Assembly: GCA_013360535.1 (NCBI GenBank)
Contig: JABWBL010000158.1
Location: 1 to 7,442 of the forward strand
Direction: 5' to 3'
Length of the DNA stretch: 7,442 nucleotides
From: Planctomycetaceae bacterium
GTDB lineage: Bacteria > Planctomycetota > UBA1135 > GCA-002686595
Below, piece by piece: positions 6,859 through 7,442 of this stretch (the stretch's first letter is position 1; every line of letters begins with the position of its first letter). The notes under the pieces are model-generated. The model saw only the letters and a program-made list of their open reading frames with translations, was not told the DNA's origin and did no database searches. The translations under genes and the position numbers were made by a program.

Positions 6859-7442
6859 ATGCTGAGCTCGCGCCCGATTCGACTCGCCTTCCTCTGCGCC
6901 ATCGCGCTTCCGTCCTGTGTCGCGTTGGCTCCTGAAAGCGAGGGAGCGTCGGAACGGCGTGAGCTTGCGGCCCGGCTGTTTGCGGAGCACTGCGCGGCCT
7001 GTCACGGCGCCGCAGGCGAAGCCGACGGCCGGGTCGCAGCTTCGTTGTTCCCCCCGCCGCGCCGCTTCTCGGACGGGCGCCTGCGGTTGACGAGCGCGCG
7101 CGACGGTCGACCGGTGCGCGCGGACATCGAGGCGACGTTGCGACGAGGCATGCCCGGCAGCGCGATGCCGTCGTGGGAGTGGCTCGGTGACGAGGCCGTC
7201 GGGGCGCTCGCTGGACACGTGCTGGAGCTCGTCGAGGTCGGAGCGGAGCGGCGCATCACACTGGAGTCGCTCACGGCAGGCGAGGCGCTCGACAGGGCGG
7301 CGGCGCGTGAACGGGCGAAGGAACTCGTGCAGGCCGAGGCGAGGTTCGAGGCGCCGCCGCGTGTCACGCCCAACGCGAGCGTGCTGGCGCGCGGGAAGGC
7401 GCTGTACCGCGAGAACTGCGCCCGCTGCCACGGCGAGACGGG
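6859..7442 (+). CDS. Diheme c-type cytochrome (3' end cut by window edge)
   Basis: The first 194 residues are present. Two heme c attachment motifs are visible: 'CAACH' at 45-49 in 'FAEHCAACHG' and 'CARCH' at 187-191 in 'YRENCARCHG'. After the first heme comes 'RRGMPGSAMPSW' at 95-106, where Met98 or Met103 is the likely axial ligand. It is thus a complete class I cytochrome domain, followed by a charged linker of about 50 residues and the start of a second domain. The N-terminus 'LAFLCAIALPSCVALA' at 9-24 is an export signal. Cleavage could be at a loose lipobox (LPSC, Cys20) or after the A-L-A at 22-24; the Pro at 25 disfavours the latter. Heme attachment and electron transfer would be periplasmic. 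The ATG follows AGAGG at 6848-6852 with 6 bases of spacing. It is divergent from the sigma54 activator. The electron partner and pathway are not shown in this window. Confidence 0.88.
   Translation, partial: MLSSRPIRLAFLCAIALPSCVALAPESEGASERRELAARLFAEHCAACHGAAGEADGRVAASLFPPPRRFSDGRLRLTSARDGRPVRADIEATLRRGMPGSAMPSWEWLGDEAVGALAGHVLELVEVGAERRITLESLTAGEALDRAAARERAKELVQAEARFEAPPRVTPNASVLARGKALYRENCARCHGET

Noticed and set aside
6818..6865. A 15-codon open frame (MKLQPPAF...) overlapping the cytochrome start by 7 bases
   Set aside because: Its AGGA is only two bases from the ATG, too close to be a good ribosome site. The overlap geometry could allow coupling, but nothing else supports translation.

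Overview
The window is GC-rich bacterial DNA, densely coded, with seven protein genes (two cut by the window edges), no RNA genes, no mobile element and no CRISPR array. The plus-strand gene at 4113-5297 combines a LamG/concanavalin-like domain with a C-terminal module ending in F-Q-F-W-F-R-D type sequence. From memory, that architecture is common in secreted proteins of Planctomycetota, so a planctomycete or similar environmental bacterium is my best guess. This is an inference, not a proof.

Region 1 (1-3837, minus strand) reads as one operon for inorganic sulfur. In transcription order it encodes a persulfide-dioxygenase-type metallo-beta-lactamase fused to two rhodanese domains, the two halves of a split YeeE/YedE sulfur transporter (overlapping by 4 bases), a TauE/SafE anion exporter, and a TolC-family outer-membrane lipoprotein that runs off the left edge. 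Gaps are 37, -4, 13 and 15 bases. A plausible circuit is sulfur import through the YeeE/YedE pair, persulfide oxidation and sulfur transfer by the MBL-rhodanese, and sulfite or other sulfur anion export by TauE/SafE. The role of the TolC protein is open.

Region 2 (3838-4112) is a 275-base divergent spacer. On the minus strand it holds a strong sigma54-type promoter candidate at 3890-3905, with an intact -24 element TGGCACG and TTGA at -12. A perfect 7-bp hairpin at 3861-3878 would lie at the very 5' end of the resulting transcript.

Region 3 (4113-5297, plus) is the secreted LamG protein. It ends 9 bases from the stop of the convergent gene, and a perfect 7-bp hairpin sits at the junction.

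Region 4 (5307-6716, minus) is a sigma54-dependent activator with a PAS sensor, a complete AAA+ domain including GAFTGA, and a Fis-type helix-turn-helix. Its PAS domain contains three cysteines. Region 5 (6859 to the right edge, plus) is a divergently transcribed diheme cytochrome c. A sigma54 activator lying close to a sigma54-like promoter in front of a sulfur operon, and back to back with a cytochrome gene, suggests a locally wired redox or sulfur response.
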